From Strix aluco (taxonomy: Eukaryota; Chordata; Aves; Strigiformes; Strigidae): a stretch of 64,000 nt of DNA. The translations under genes were made by a program, and so were the position numbers. The notes beneath the pieces are model-generated. The model did not search any database. It saw only the letters and a list, made by a program, of their open reading frames with translations, and was not told the origin of the DNA. The first letter of the stretch is position 1, and every line of letters starts with the position of its first letter. Shown here piece by piece: positions 10,471 to 24,152 of the stretch. The DNA is taken from NCBI RefSeq assembly GCF_031877795.1, contig NC_133971.1, positions 12,812,325 through 12,876,324 on the forward strand. The letters run 5' to 3'.

Positions 10471-13400
10471 CTTAAGCCCAACATGAAAGAGTAAGAACCT
10501 CGAAGAAAGAGGTTGAAATGATAGTTCTGTGCAACAACTAGTTTGCGATGTCAGAGCTGGGTCCCGTACTGCCAGTAACAATCCTGCCTGTGTCCCATAC
10601 TGCTAGGCTAGCAAAAACATCTTTTGACTCAGACTTATTTCATTCATCATCAGGTGTTGCTATAGTTACATGAACTGATGAATGCTACAGGATTGCAATA
10701 TTTTTTATAGACTATATAGACTATAGAAATACATATGCTCAGACTTAACACCTTTTACTTGTCAATACTGAAAAGCAAGTGGGAGATGCAATGTGGGCAG
10801 GTGTCCCCCTCTCTGTGAAGCAGAAGTCTTGTGCAAGGTTAGTGGCTGAAAACTGAAGGGTTTGTGGCTGTGGAAAGAATTTGTTCTATGGTAGTGAAAT
10901 TTTTCACTGAATATATTTTCTTGAATCTTTTTATTAATCAGCTCCCATATTCTACCCTGGTGCCTAGCACCTCACCCATCTGTATAAACATGAGCATAAT
11001 CTCTACATAGTTGTAACATACAGCTAGGAACATTTGTCTATGCACTAGTAATACAAAAACAGTGTTTTGACACTTACTTGTGTTTTTCTTCATAAAAGAT
11101 GCTAATTGTGTACACAGAGCACCCACCTTGAAGATGCACACGACAATGCTGGTATGTAAATAATTTATGTGAAAAAGTCACTGTTTAAAATTGCAGGGTA
11201 TGCTCTGCTTCCTCCCTCCCCCACTTTTTTGATTACTCATTTCAATAAGCTAAAAATGGTGTACGTACAAACTATGACTGAATTTTGAGCTTGAGCACAA
11301 AGGTCAGCGCTACCTATTTTTAGTGGCAGCTAAATTGCAATTTCAATACATTAGTGTTGCTGCCAACACAGTGGGCCAGTGTCCACAGTCTGAGACAAAG
11401 GATCCTCCCAGTTATACCTGCCTTCCATGTAATGGGGCCTTTCATTTCATTAGAGGGAGTTTAACCCTCCTAAATGAAAGGAAATGGTCGGGGGAAGGAC
11501 TTACATCCCTGCACAGAGCATTCTGTTGGTAAAGTTGACATTTTTTTTTTTTCCAGACCAGCTGGATTTCAGGTAGATAAGGTCCTTCTGGGCCACATCA
11601 GGTAATAGCAAGATCCTCAAGAACAGTTTAAAGGCTTGCCTCATTAATCCTGTCAGTGACCAACAGCTAGTAAAATGTGCCCTTTCTGCTTTGGAGCTAA
11701 AAAACCCCTGAAGTGCAACTGCAGCTGGTTTATTTCTGCCAAATAGCCACTACATCTAGGCTGCTAGGGGTATAGTCCGCAATGCCACCTTACGTAGCTT
11801 TCCCTGATCTGCTGGCTTGCAGCATGAGCAGGTTTGGGAAGAGATTGTTCCCATGCTGTCTCCCCAGTAGAAGCGTGTCTGAACTCTTAATGGTTAAAAT
11901 AACCGCACACCAATGTTGTCTGCTCTGGTCTAGAGGACCTCAAGTTTGCAGGAGACACAGTTACGTTTTGGCAACATAAAACTAGCCTCAGCCAGAACAG
12001 ATAGCTCCAGACTCTGCCTCATTCTGGCAGAGACATGTGTGTCCGTCATTACTTAGATGATGACAGACTTGGGCCGTTAAAATATGAGGGGACTCCTATG
12101 TGTGTATTCTTGGTCAAAGATGTAGATACTTCTTTACACCCTTCATTGTAACGAAACGAGCTGATCATACAGTGGCTACACTCACAAGGCTCCTGCTGAA
12201 TTATATACAGCACAGAGGATGTAAACCAAAAAGTGAGACCACAACTCCTGATGTTTTTTATCCTGGTGTAGAGTGTTAGACCAACCAGGAATATCTACCA
12301 GATGTCACCAATTAAACACAAGAGGCTGAGTGCATTATATAGCCAGGACATACATTGAAAAGAGATGACACTGAAGATCCTTGAGGAGGACTGGGAGCCC
12401 TGGCAACAAGTATTTAGCCCTACCCTGAAGCGCAGCCTCCAGCACCCTGCTTGTTCCTCCTACTCAGCATACATGTGAAGTCATTCAGGCTGCACAGGAG
12501 GAACTGACTTACTGCAGTGCTGTTGCTGCTCCTGTGGCCTCCTCTTCCAGCAGCTACATTACCCAGGCTGAACTTAACAGCTAATTTACCCTCCTCAGGC
12601 AGCACCTCAGACCAAGAAGTCCCCTGGTGAGTGCATGCTCGTGTCCATCAACTCTCATCCTTTTTTTGAATGTAGATGATCATCCTTTGATAACACACTC
12701 CTACCCTGCCAGTGCCATAAGCTCACCATAGCCCAGTCAAATGCTGTAAAGTCATTCCCCTTCAGTTATTCTGGTCAGACATGCCACATTCGAACTTGCT
12801 AGTCACAAATTCCTTGTGCAGACAGACGGAAACCTCGTACTCATGGTGGGCGTCTCTGGTCAATATAACTTCTGTTAGCAAAATCTGCAGGGCACCCCAG
12901 GCAGGTGGCACCCTGCCTGTCTGTGGCCAACAGCCTGTGCACCTCAGCTGCTGTCACAGCAGAAAAACTTTCTGAGTTCATTTTCTGTTTCACAGTACTG
13001 TGAAGCAAATACTTGATTGTCTTGACAGGATTTCTATTCCACTTCAGTATCCATCACAGATGAGGTTTTCCATTTGGTTTTACATTGGCTCAAGTTTCAT
13101 TTATAAGGCACACATTGGAAGAGTTTAAAAAGTTAGGCACACTTCTGCAGGTCTTTCCTATGCATCTCACTCAGATGTGTAAGGCTTACTTTTTGCCTCT
13201 CCAGAGTTCACCACCACCCTGTCTTCATCACGCCTTCCCTGTCAGCCACCATTACTGAAGGGCCAGAGGAAGGATTTATAGCTTCCTCCTCCACTTTTCA
13301 AAACGGATAGCTATTACAGTTACAGCTAGTCTCTGCCCACTGTCCTCTCAAACTATCTTCATGTCTCTGTGTGCTTGGCTTCCCAATGCAGAGCTGAAGA

Positions 13401-14033
13401 ATCCGTGCATCCTTAGAAAAGTCACACTTAAGCTGAAGCTGAATTTTATTATGTGCATGTGTAGTGTAGTTTCTGTACATATTACAAATGCAAACAAACC
13501 TCAAGTCAAAGCTTCAGTGAGTGGACTTATAGTTGATATTTAAACTATATTATGTTTAAAACACTTTCTCTGTATGTCACCTTTTTGTTCCTGAAACAGA
13601 TACCAAAATAGCCTTGTACCAAAACTGCTTTCTCTGTTCACTCTTGATCCTACCTTTAAGTCATACATAAAGGATGAAAGCTGGAAGCCGCTAGAAATAC
13701 CTAATATGCCAGACTGTTACACTAAACTGATGTTACTTGACTTAAGTATGAAGTATCTGCTACTCAGAAAAATCTGACCACACGGTGAGGACCTTCTGAT
13801 TGTAACCTACAATTGGTATCTGGTACTCCTCCAAAGCAGTACAAAAGTCTGAAAACTAATTTTTAGGAAAAAAGTTCAAACCTATCCTTTTCCATTTTTT
13901 TAAATATAAATTGGTTGATAGTAACCTTCTACTCCTAAAGCACTGTTAAAAAAAATCCTGAGGACCCTACCTTAACAACTGTCAATTTACAGACATGGAA
14001 GGAGACTACAAACAAAAGCACCTTCTGAAATTT

Positions 14034-14091
14034 AAAAAAAAAAAAAAAAAATCTGTTCTTAAACCTCAATGCATTAAAAAAAAAAAAAAAA
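14034..14091. repeat. Paired poly(A) runs (A18 and A16)
   Basis: Two uninterrupted A runs, 14034-14051 and 14076-14091, are separated by 24 bases of ordinary sequence. They could be slippage-prone low-complexity DNA or a relic of a reverse-transcribed insertion. No upstream processed-gene sequence was recognised, so simple low complexity is the default reading. Confidence 0.8.
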
Positions 14092-17000
14092 TTCATTTAA
14101 ACTCTCCAAACCTAAATGAAGGAATTTTGCAGTATGGGGAAGGTAGAGGGAAAAGCTAATGTTGTTGACTTAGAAGATCACATGGAAGAGAAAACAAGTG
14201 CTGATATAAAGAGCTTCTACTATGGTTCCTATTTTTAATTTATAAAATGCACTGGCTGAGGAACAAAGCAAGATACAACAGTCATATTCCTCAGTCATGA
14301 ACTTGAAAGTCCAGTTCAGTATTCATGAGGTTATTTAAGCAGTACACTTGCGCCCCTTTATGATTTGTTTGTAGTAGTAAAAGGGCACAGTTACAGAGTA
14401 GCCCTAGGATAGTCTTTAATTTTGGCAGCTTCATTTTGGCAGCAAAAAAGCATTAAAAGCTGAAGATCTTTATATTGAACACAGTCTGGAAGATCACGTT
14501 TTTGCAGCAGCTATTGAAAACTTGGCTCCAAAATTATGTATGCTTTTCTTCAGAAGTAACTTCTGAGTCAAACAGCTTTTAACACAACATTGCACTTGGA
14601 TACTTTTTTCACCTGCTTGGGCTGAGTGCCTCTCTATGTTCTTGGCAAGCAGTAAGAGACACTGATTCACAAATGATCTTGTATTTTTTCCGTTTCTTCT
14701 TTTTTGCAGCCTCACTGTATGAATGGCCTGTATGATCTGACCTGTGTTATCATTGTGCTGTACCATCTCTGAAGTTATTTTACTGGAATGACAGAGAATA
14801 ACAGTCACTGTATGCAAAGTCATTTTAAAAAATATTTCCATTACAGCTACACTATACTTGCCCTTACATTTACAGACTATACAAACCAAAAAGTTTACAC
14901 ATTAAGCACAAGAATATTTCAAATGATGGAGCATGGATTTGTCTTATTTGTTCTTATGAACTGGAATAAGCTTGGCAACATGCTGTAGTAAGCATGAACA
15001 TCTGAATAATGATTCAGGGGGATGACCTGGTAAATGGGATAGTCAACTATAATATCTATCCCTGCCCTACAGACTAGGAACATAGTTTTTAAGATGATTG
15101 ACCCTTGAGAGGAAATAGAATTATGCATGTTTTAAGAGAGAACAAGATGTTGTCATCTAGAACACCCAAACAATCAAGTTATCCCTGAATGACACGGAAA
15201 AACATTTGAGAGAGCTGTAAAAGAGGAAAAAGAAATTCTGACCCAACTATTCCAGATTTACTCATATTTATAATGAAGGCAGAAAAGTCTCCTTCCAGTG
15301 TCTTATATAATTTTATTTTACAAAGACAAAAATAATCAGTCAGAAAAACCACAGTAAGCAATGTTTGCCTTTGCCAAACAAAGAATTTACATAAACGTCT
15401 ATAACTAAAAAAAACCCCAAACCAGCTTATTTCAACCTCTAACTCTGATGCACACTAGTGTTTTTTGTTTCACTTCAGGTGGTTTCACTGCTACAAGATG
15501 AGACCTCGTATACTGGAGAGACCAGAATGTACTACCTCACTGTCATATAATTTAGGCTCAGTCATACCTCAGACAATATTTTTACAAGGTCACTTTGCGA
15601 AAGTATGTCTAGCCTATCCAAATGACAATATTATTTATGCCAAAGGTTTCGCTTTAGGGATGGAAGTATTCCAACTACTGTTTAATAGGCTATATGGAGA
15701 GACTAAGAAAATATCATTTGTTGCACACACAGCTTATGTATATAATACAGAACTAAAGAGTACAGAGTGATCATTGGCAGTAGGGCCTAACACTGGCCTC
15801 AGTGAAAAAAGCCACAAAAGCAATGAGGTTTTGAGTTTTCCTCTCCGATATTATTTTTGGAATTCCTGAGCTTAACCAGAAATATGAGTGCACAAGTGAG
15901 AAATACATCTGAATTCAGGAGCTACTGGATATTCAAAATGCAAAAAATATTTTTCAAAAGAAAGTTTTTAACACAGGCATATGACTTTTTAAAAGCAGAC
16001 AGGACAGCATATTGTCAGCTACAGTTTTAGAACAGGGAATGGACAGGAGAGGAATGGCAGGAACTATGATAGAAAACTTTTTAGAAATACTGAGGTGAAG
16101 ACAATACACTCTTCATAGCCAAAGTAATTAGTACCAGACCAAGTGTTTCAGAAAGCAATTAGAAAGTAAAGTAAAAAAGCACGTTTCTTCTCAAGCTCTG
16201 TTCTTAGAAGACAATCGTCCATGGTCTTCATTTCTAGTCAATTTGTAACAGTTTTTCTGGTAAACTACACTTCTTCAGGGGCATGAAACCTGCACTGCAA
16301 ATTCATCGTAGTTACTGACTAAAATTATGGTGAGAATGCAACGTATTGTTTTGGTGTGAAATTGGTCTAGATACTAGTACTGATTCTTGTAATCTGTGCT
16401 GTTTAAGAGGCTAACTTATTCAGAAAGTATGGTGTTTTATTGCAGTAACAGGCATTTTCATTAAATAGTTATCTATTCATATAGCTCAACACTTTAAAAC
16501 TGGAAAAGGTGTTGTTCCTGTGACTCTATCATTCTTATCAAAGACACTGGCATTCTTCCTTAAAGAAGGCCACTTGTTCGCTGTCAATCTCTTCAGTACT
16601 CCAAGAAGGATCATGATTCTCATGCTGTGAGTGACTGAGATTACAAAATCCACACCAGACAAGCACTGCCATATGCACCAGAATATTACATCCAAATAAT
16701 CCAGTGCATCAGACTCATTAGAAAAATGTAAGTAAGATTTGGAGGAACAGAAGCACAAGAGGAGACCCCACAGATTGAGGAAGGAGCTAGAAAATTACTG
16801 CAACTGTGTAAGGATCTTAATCAGGCAACTGTGGTTCCTAGGCATGGGAAAACCCAGCCAGGCATTTTGAGTAAAAGTGCATGACATAAGAGGCATCACA
16901 ATGCATAATATATCCACTACATAATATTCTATAATAGTTCTGCTTTCATTATAGAAAATTAATATTTATTTGCCCTACAGAACTGTGCAATAGCTGCCAT

Positions 17001-18029
17001 TCTTCTTCTGTTACAGTGCCATTTAAGTCCATGCTTTCTGACAGCACCAAAACATGCAGAAATTTGGGGCTTTTTACCATATGAGAAAAACTACAGAAGG
17101 GTAAGCAACTTTTTTTTACATTTTTGAGAATGTTTTTTGTGAACTGTCAGTCAAAGCAGCTACATTACCAAGACACTGGCAGCAGACAGTGGAGTGTAGC
17201 TCTCCCACATCTGTCCATTGTAGGGTTTAGTCTGATCTATATTTCACAAATATCAGTTGGCCTTTCAGTTGTCACATCACAGGTTTAGTTCAGCTGGTTG
17301 CAGCTGAACATTCAGGTTCCAAACAGGAGGGGGAGAGGCAAGGAAAGAGCTTCAACAGTGATAAATTATTTGCTACTTCCACAATAATACCATGTGGCTT
17401 TTGGAGTAGTGGCCCCCTGTGACCACAGAAAACCACAAGCATTCAGATCCATTTGAGCAAGCCGGTATAATATGACACAGCTATAGACAGACAGCATGTG
17501 GCTGCTGGTCATCCTGTGTGGAATGTAGTTTTAGAAGAAAAATATGCTAAACTACTCACCTGAAGGGCAAGTCCAAAGACATCTTGCACAAAGACTCAGT
17601 GCCTCAAGTTATCTGTTGACTTCTATCTTCAATACCTAAAGTACACATTTTATGCATGGTATGATGCATCTAAAAAGAGAGCTTGAAGGCCAAGGTGATA
17701 TTTATTCACAGACTAGTGAATAAATAGGCACCATATCCCTCAGAAATATAGGCAACATTAGGAAGGGCGAATACAGACAGCAACTCTAATCATAGAAAAA
17801 AAGATGATATTGTACAAAGGTCAAACCTGACTGAACAAAGTCTAGACTCATTTAACAGTAGTGAATTAATCAAGAACCTTTAGTACCAGAGCTACATGGA
17901 CAGCAAGTGGGGCTTCATATGACACAATAGTTCCTGAAGCTTCTCTTTTCATGCTTTCTTGGCTCTGTGATTACACAGAGCACCCTTTTTTTACAGAGTT
18001 TTCCAAATAACAATTACATAGCCACTAAG

Positions 18030-18870
18030 CATGATTTCAGGTCAGAAGAGACAGGATATAATCAAATGTACCTACATAATTTAAGAGAGAGGTTTGTCTA
18101 ACCTCTCTCTGTCAGTACTCCACAATTCCCCATCGTGGTCTTTCCCAATGCATGACCATTCTTGTCTTCAGAAATATTTTCCTAAAATCTTACCTACATG
18201 TCCCTTACTGTAGTTAGGCCTATAACTTCTTGTACCACTCTAAATGAATAACCTTTTCCTTTGCAGCAATATTTTACGTGTTGGAAGATTTATCATGTCT
18301 CCTCTCAATATTTCCCTCTCTAGAATAAACAATCACAAATTTTTAGTTCTTTCCTTAATGGTCATGTTTTGTATATTGCTACATCATACTTAACCTATCT
18401 TCTCTGGCTCTTCTCCCAGCTGGTCTGCATTTTTTTCTACTGTGCTACCTAAAGAAGGCTGGACACAGAAGTCTAGCTAAAGCCTTACTAGTGATAAGAA
18501 GAGAGGAATGAATCTTAACTTACAGCACCCTGTCTGCTCATCAAAGCATGGGCTTTGCTTCTGCCTTCCCCACTGACACAATTTTTTTAATGAAGTTCAG
18601 CTTGTGAACCATTATAATTCTCAAATCCTTTACTAGTAACCTACTGGTTAGAAGTTTTTATTTTAACAATTGATTATTTCCAAGAGTTGTATTCGTATGT
18701 ATTGAAGTGCACCCTATTTTGGGGGGGATGTTTTTTGATTAGTTGCAATTGTTATGAATTCTAGTCTTACTCTCCAGCATGATTGCAGGTCCTTCTGACT
18801 CTAGTTTCACCTAGGCAGTACTTCCTAGATAGCTTATCAGAATGCCATATGAGACAGGTCAAGCTATCAA
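18030..18870 (-). mobile_element. Ancient CR1 LINE fragment, minus orientation
   Basis: Reading the + strand from low coordinates gives a degraded version of the reversed 3' region of old amniote CR1 families. It has a 'ttcaggtcagaagagac' opening, then 'ttatcatgtctcctctcaat', 'agaataaacaatcacaaat', 'ctggacacagaagtctagct' and 'gaattctagtcttactctcc'. These follow in the order expected of a 3' end passing into the reverse-transcriptase ORF. Divergence is much greater than in the CR1 copies at 5.8, 22.75 and 36.66 kb, and no frame remains open, so the insertion is old. Both ends are approximate and the match was made from remembered consensus features. Confidence 0.72.
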
Positions 18871-21800
18871 ACAATTGAACTTACATTACTTTTCTGCTAT
18901 CTGCAAGCCCTATTACTATACACTAGAATAAATTAGGTAATTAAAGTAAATTCATGCTATCAAAGCTAAGTGCAATTTCATAATGTTCTGAAGAATAATA
19001 TGAAGTAAAAAAATCTACTCCTGGGAAGGAAAATATTTGCTGAAATGCAATTTATCCTTAATATGATATAGTCTATGTAAGATAAAGAATGTTTTTCATA
19101 GTTCACTAAATCCAACAGCATGAACCAAGTTAACACAGAGTTGAGGCTTAAAGCCTGATTAGCCATTCAGTCACAGTCATGTCTTTTCCCCAGGTGTGTC
19201 ATGAAGAGTAGCAATATAACCTCTGGCTGCAAATTGGAAGAATATGCATACCCCAAACCTCAAGTCCTTTAAACTGGCTGGATAAATGTGTGAAACTGAA
19301 TCAAAAGCCAGGTCTGGGTCTGAACAGATGGTATGATGGAGATAAGCACTACTGCGCTTTCTCAATCTTTTTATGTCAGCAAGGGTACAGAGCTCCTTCT
19401 GAAAAAAGGGACACTGTAGAGGCTTCTTCCTTGTGTTGACATGCCATATTGTGTCATCTAGATGCCGTAATTAAAACAATTTCATTTCCTATATGTCTTC
19501 ATATGAATGGTTATAATTCTTCTTACTGAGGAAAAAGGTGAAAAGGCAAAGAACTAAAGTGTCAGAACAACTGTTCTCATCTGTCATTTGATAACTGATC
19601 TGTGATGTCTGCACAAAGGAAGTGAAACACCTCCAGCAATTGTTTTTAGACTGATTTTCACATGGTTCTTTACACTTTAGTCAAGTGTACTGCCACTGAG
19701 AGGAAGCCCACATGCTACAGAGAAGGAAGATAAGGGAGATGCTAAGTGTGTGAAATATTTAGTTGTGACTGTGAATGTAAAACAGCATTTCATGTTTGTG
19801 AAAGCCAGTAGGACTTAGGGTGAGATAATGGGATGTTTTCTAAAAAGACCAGTAACTCTGCACATTAAAACAGAATCTGTCAGTAGTCAGGCTGAGCATG
19901 AATTTTTTGTCTTTGTCTTCTGAAATATTGGACACATAATCAGGATGCACCTTCTATTTAAATTGTTGTAACTAATCAGGTCCAAATATATCTGTCCTGT
20001 GCAGTGCAGCCTTCACTATCATCTAGCCCTTGATCCTGGCACTTTGATTTCTTCTGCACATCAGTGAGACTTTAGATAGCTTGATTTGGCTATCTTCTCA
20101 GGATCAAAGGACATATTTTTGTGAATGGGTAGTTCATTAAACATAATTCAAGAAAAACAATACATATTGTCTTGAAAAGTAAGTTGAACTGGGAAGCAAT
20201 TGCCTTTTCTTGTTCCTGCTGGCATACCAGTACATTTTAGGGGAGTAGTGTTTCCGTATACTGCTCTAATCCTGGGATTTAGTAGAGCGATCTGTTACAA
20301 GGTACAAGTGAAAAAGAGTGACAGTTGCTTCCTGGGAGATGGATACTAGAATGTGGTTACTTGTTGGTATCAATATAGTCCTTAGTGCTCTGCTGTTGGT
20401 GCTTTCTGTAACACTATCCCATCCTATGCTCAAAATATTGACCATTCTTAAATCAGACACTTCTTGAAAAGAGCCACTTCTTTCCTCAGACCCAAATACA
20501 ATCTCATCTGACTAACTGAACACTTCTGCATTTCTTCAACAACTCTTTTTTCAGTGGGCATTACATAATCAGAACAGATGTGACTATTATAAGAGTAGTT
20601 TGTGCCTTAGGTCTCCAAATTTTTGTTCCCAGGACAATAAGAAACAGCTGGTCAAACAACAGTCAGGGATGCATCCCTTAGAAAAGACACACACTAGACT
20701 CATTTTTCTGAAATGAGAAGACTTTTAACATGACAAGGAAGGCTGAAACCCTCCACAGTAGGATCCACAGAAAAGAATCTTGTTCTGGGTCTAAAGAGAA
20801 AGATTAAATGTTCATCTTTTCATAACTGAATGAAAGCAGTCCTGCATCAGGGTTGAATTGGAGTCAGACTGCACCACCAGCCTCTCCCCTCCCAAGCAGA
20901 GCTTAGAACCTGTCGGGCAAAACATAGCCACAACCAAGAGCTGCAGTCTGGGCTGCGCTTCTGAGAAGCACATGGCAGAGGCTCAATTTGTCTTAGCTGG
21001 GAACCCTTGCATGCTGGTTCAAACACAGTAGCTAACTTATCTCCTCTGTCTGCTTGCACCTCATTTCTGCTTTGATGTTGTGCATTGAAAAACCATTGTT
21101 TTCTTGTTTAGAGCAAAGCACTAGGTGTCAGAAATAAAGAGCTCTACTCCTTTATACACTGGTTGCACGAAAAATGTTGCTTCTCTTTTACCTAATATGA
21201 TATTATTTTTACTTGCTTGATATTAGAAGTTATTGTTACCAAGTAGTTACATTTGTTTTGGGGGTTGTTTTTTAGCCAAAAACTGTGTTGGAGGAAGACA
21301 GAACAGAAAAGCATATTTTAAACATTCTGTCTTATTGCATGGATTTTACTGATATGACATTTTTCTGTTTACAAGTGTTTTTCCATATCACCCATGCCAA
21401 ACTTAGTCTTAGGCTGTAGGAAGGCAGAAGACAGACAGGGACAATGCTATTGGAAAGCAGTTCAACTCACCTCCAAAATAACGCAGATGTAGTCTCTTGC
21501 TACATTGGCCCATCCTTACAAACAAAAATTAAGTGCTTGAAGACAGCACCTAATTCCCCTGGAATCCAAAGAGAACATAACTCTGATCAGTACTTGGAAC
21601 CTGGTTGTTTTTTACACCCAGGTAGAACTATGGGAAGTCTCAGGTATTGAGTGCTGACCCGGTATTTCAAGGAGACCAGCTCTCAGGCTCAGGACTTTAG
21701 TTTCAGACTAGTTAGGGACATAAAAGCCATTCTGAAGTACTTGGAAGTTTCAAAACTGACAGAATCTCAAAAACTGTAAACATTAAACTACACTGTTTAA

Positions 21801-22751
21801 CCTTGAGAAAAAATATAACTATGCATTGTCATGGTGTTAAGAGGTTGTTTTCTGAATTCCCTTTCATCAGAGTTCTGGGAAGATTTTTATGGAGCAAATC
21901 CATTTGATAAATAAAATTGATTAAATGCAAATACCATTAAAATAGGTAAAGATGGATTTGTTTCATTCACAAACTATCTGGAAAGTATCATCGAACAGCA
22001 AGCTTAAAGGTTGCTGAAGAAAGTCTCCAGGCAGATTACAGAAAGCTTTTTCCTCCTCTCCACAATCAATGTATTATGACAAGATCACAGAGTTAGTACT
22101 CAGTATTGCTCAAAAACTAATTTTGAACTATAAGCCATATGAATGTTTTCTCTCTCAAGTGAAATAAAAGAATGTTTAATAAAATAAAAGTATGTTTAAA
22201 AGCTAATGGTACAGAAAAAAATCCCACTAAGGGGTCACATAAAATGTCCTCATGTAAATCAACCTTCCAGCTATATTTTTGTTAAAAAAAGATATTATTT
22301 CTGTAGAAAAGAGTCACTCTCTCTCTCCATCTTATTCGAAACTGTTGAATGGAAAGTCAGCTCCCCTCCAAGGAGTCACTGAGGAAAAAAATTTGTTCCT
22401 ACCTTTAAACGTAATTGCTGCATGAAATAAAAATTACCATATGAAATAAGTCTTAGTCATTCTTTCAAAGCAATTTTCATCATAGTCTCAATTCTGGAGT
22501 CATTACTGGATTTCTTTATAGTATAAAATGTCTATTGAGAGTTATTTATAGCATTCAGAAGCAAGAAAAGGAACCAATATGAGGGGAAAAAACCCAAATA
22601 GATTACACAGCTCAGTTTCTCCCCCATTTTCTCTCTCTCCTTCTGCCTTTCTTGAATTTCTTTAAAAGCCCCTTTCCCCTCAATCTTCCTTATTTTCAAA
22701 TAAGTTTCTTCTGTTTCTTCTTTCTGCCACTTTCAATCATTTATCAGCAGT
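18871..22751. other. Intergenic DNA, second segment
   Basis: AT-rich sequence with no gene, RNA gene or repeat that I can name. All open frames are under 75 codons and show no recognisable motif. A CT-rich stretch at about 22616-22680 precedes the next CR1 insertion. Confidence 0.6.
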
Positions 22752-24152
22752 CCTGACTAACCAGGGAGGTCTCAGTTGAGTGGAGGTTAGCAAATGTGAC
22801 ACCCATCTACAAGAAGGGCTGGAAGAAGGATTCGGGGAACTACAGGCCTGTCAGTCTGACCTCAGTGCTGAGGAGGGTTATGGAGCAGATCATCTTGAGT
22901 GCCACCACGTAGCATGTACAGGACAACCAGGTGATCAGGCCCAGCCAGCATGGGTTTATGAAAGGCAGGTCCTGCTTGACCAACCTGATCTCCTTCTATG
23001 ACAAGGTCACCAGCTTAGTGGATGAGGGAAAGGCTGTGGATGTTGTCCACTTAGACTTTAGTAAATAAAGCCATTTCCCACTGCATTCTCCTTGAGAAAC
23101 TAGCTGCACGTGTCTTGGATGTGTGTACTCTTTGTTGGGTAATAAACTCTCTGGATGGCCAGGTCCGAAGAGTGGTGGTGAACAGAGTTAAATCCAGTTG
23201 GAAGCCAGTCACAAGTGGTGTTCCCCTGGGCTCTGTACTGGGGCCAGTTCTGTTTAATATCTTTATCAGTGATCTGGATGAGGAGATGGAGTGCACCCTC
23301 AGTAAGTTTGCAGATGACACTAAGTTGGGTGGGAGTGTTGATCTGCTTGAGGGTAGAAAGGCTCTACAGAGGGATCTGGACAGGCTGGATCAATGGGCCA
23401 AGGCCAATTGTTTGAGGTCCAGCAAGGCTGAGTGCACTTGAGTCACAACAACCCCATGCAATGCTACAGGCTGGGGGAAGAGTGGCTGGAAAGCTGTCCA
23501 GTGGGAAAGGACCTGGAGGTGTTGGTCGACAGCTGGCTGAATATGTGCCCAGGTGGCCAAGAAGGCCAATAGCATCCTGGCTTGTATCCAAAATACCATG
23601 GCCAGCAGGATTAGGGAGCTTTGTACTCAGCACCTGTGAGACTGCACCCCAAATACTGTGTTTAGTTTTGAGCCCCTCACTACAAGAAAGACATTGAAGT
23701 TCTGGAGTGCATCCAAAGAAGGGCAACCAAGCTGGTGAAGGATCTAGAGAACAAGTCCTGTGAGGAGCAGCTGAGGGAACTGGGGTTGTTTAGTCTGGAG
23801 AAAAAGAGGCTCTCTACAGCAACCTGAAATGAGGTTGTAGCAAGGTGGGTGTTGGTCTCTTCTCCCAAGTAACAAGTGATAGGATGAGAGGAAATGGCCT
23901 CAAGTTGTACCAGGGGAGGTTTAGATCAGGTATTATGAAAAATTCCTTTGCTGAAAGGGTGGTCAAGCATTGGAACAGGCTGCCCAGGGATGTGGTTGAG
24001 TCACCATCCCTGGAGGTATTTAAAAAATTTGTAGATGTGGCACTTAGAATCATAGTTTAATGGTGGACTTGGTAACGTTAGATTAATGGTTGCACTCAAT
24101 GATCTTAAGGTTCTTTTCCAACCTAAACAATTCTATGATTCCATGATTCTAT
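22752..24152 (+). mobile_element. CR1 LINE, 5'-truncated, plus orientation, inactivated
   Basis: This is about 1.4 kb of CR1 comprising the second half of the reverse-transcriptase ORF, the 3' UTR and the terminal ATTCTATGATTCCATGATTC at about 24131-24149. Translation fragments in order are [29 protein letters not shown], then in another stretch [20 protein letters not shown] and the catalytic FADDTKLGG (about 23308-23334). The reading frame is broken. A TAA directly follows VVHLDFSK (about 23066-23068), where active elements continue AFDTVSH, and frameshifts lie on both sides of it. The Q of the usual GVPQGS motif is L here. The element lacks its 5' half and ORF1, so it is a dead copy. Confidence 0.95.
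23115..23441 (+). pseudogene. CR1 reverse-transcriptase ORF remnant (palm region)
   Basis: A 108-codon open stretch within the CR1 copy retains the reverse-transcriptase palm motifs [18 protein letters not shown] and FADDTKL. It also keeps the following segment corresponding to [20 protein letters not shown]. The FADD aspartates of motif C are intact. The fragment is separated from the upstream domains by a stop codon and frameshifts and has no promoter or start of its own, so no product is expected. The apparent initiating Met is fortuitous. Confidence 0.9.

Larger units (their letters stand above)
7300..18029. other. Intergenic DNA between CWC27 and ADAMTS6, first segment
   Basis: No gene was recognised on either strand. 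Open frames are short, apart from a 131-codon minus frame at 14494-14889 with no recognisable domain and a 101-codon plus frame at 15465-15770. Contents noted: a T13 run near 7606-7618, a short (GT)n tract near 8819-8832, a possible eroded CR1 remnant at about 10.34-10.47 kb, and two A runs at 14034-14051 and 14076-14091. Otherwise I see nothing diagnostic. Confidence 0.6.

Noticed and set aside
14494..14889. 131-codon minus-strand frame as a protein-coding gene
   Set aside because: No recognisable domain, no splice or promoter context, and AT-rich surroundings. Chance is the simplest explanation, although conservation was not tested.
23364..23726. 120-codon minus-strand frame
   Set aside because: It is antisense to the CR1 copy at 22.75-24.15 kb.
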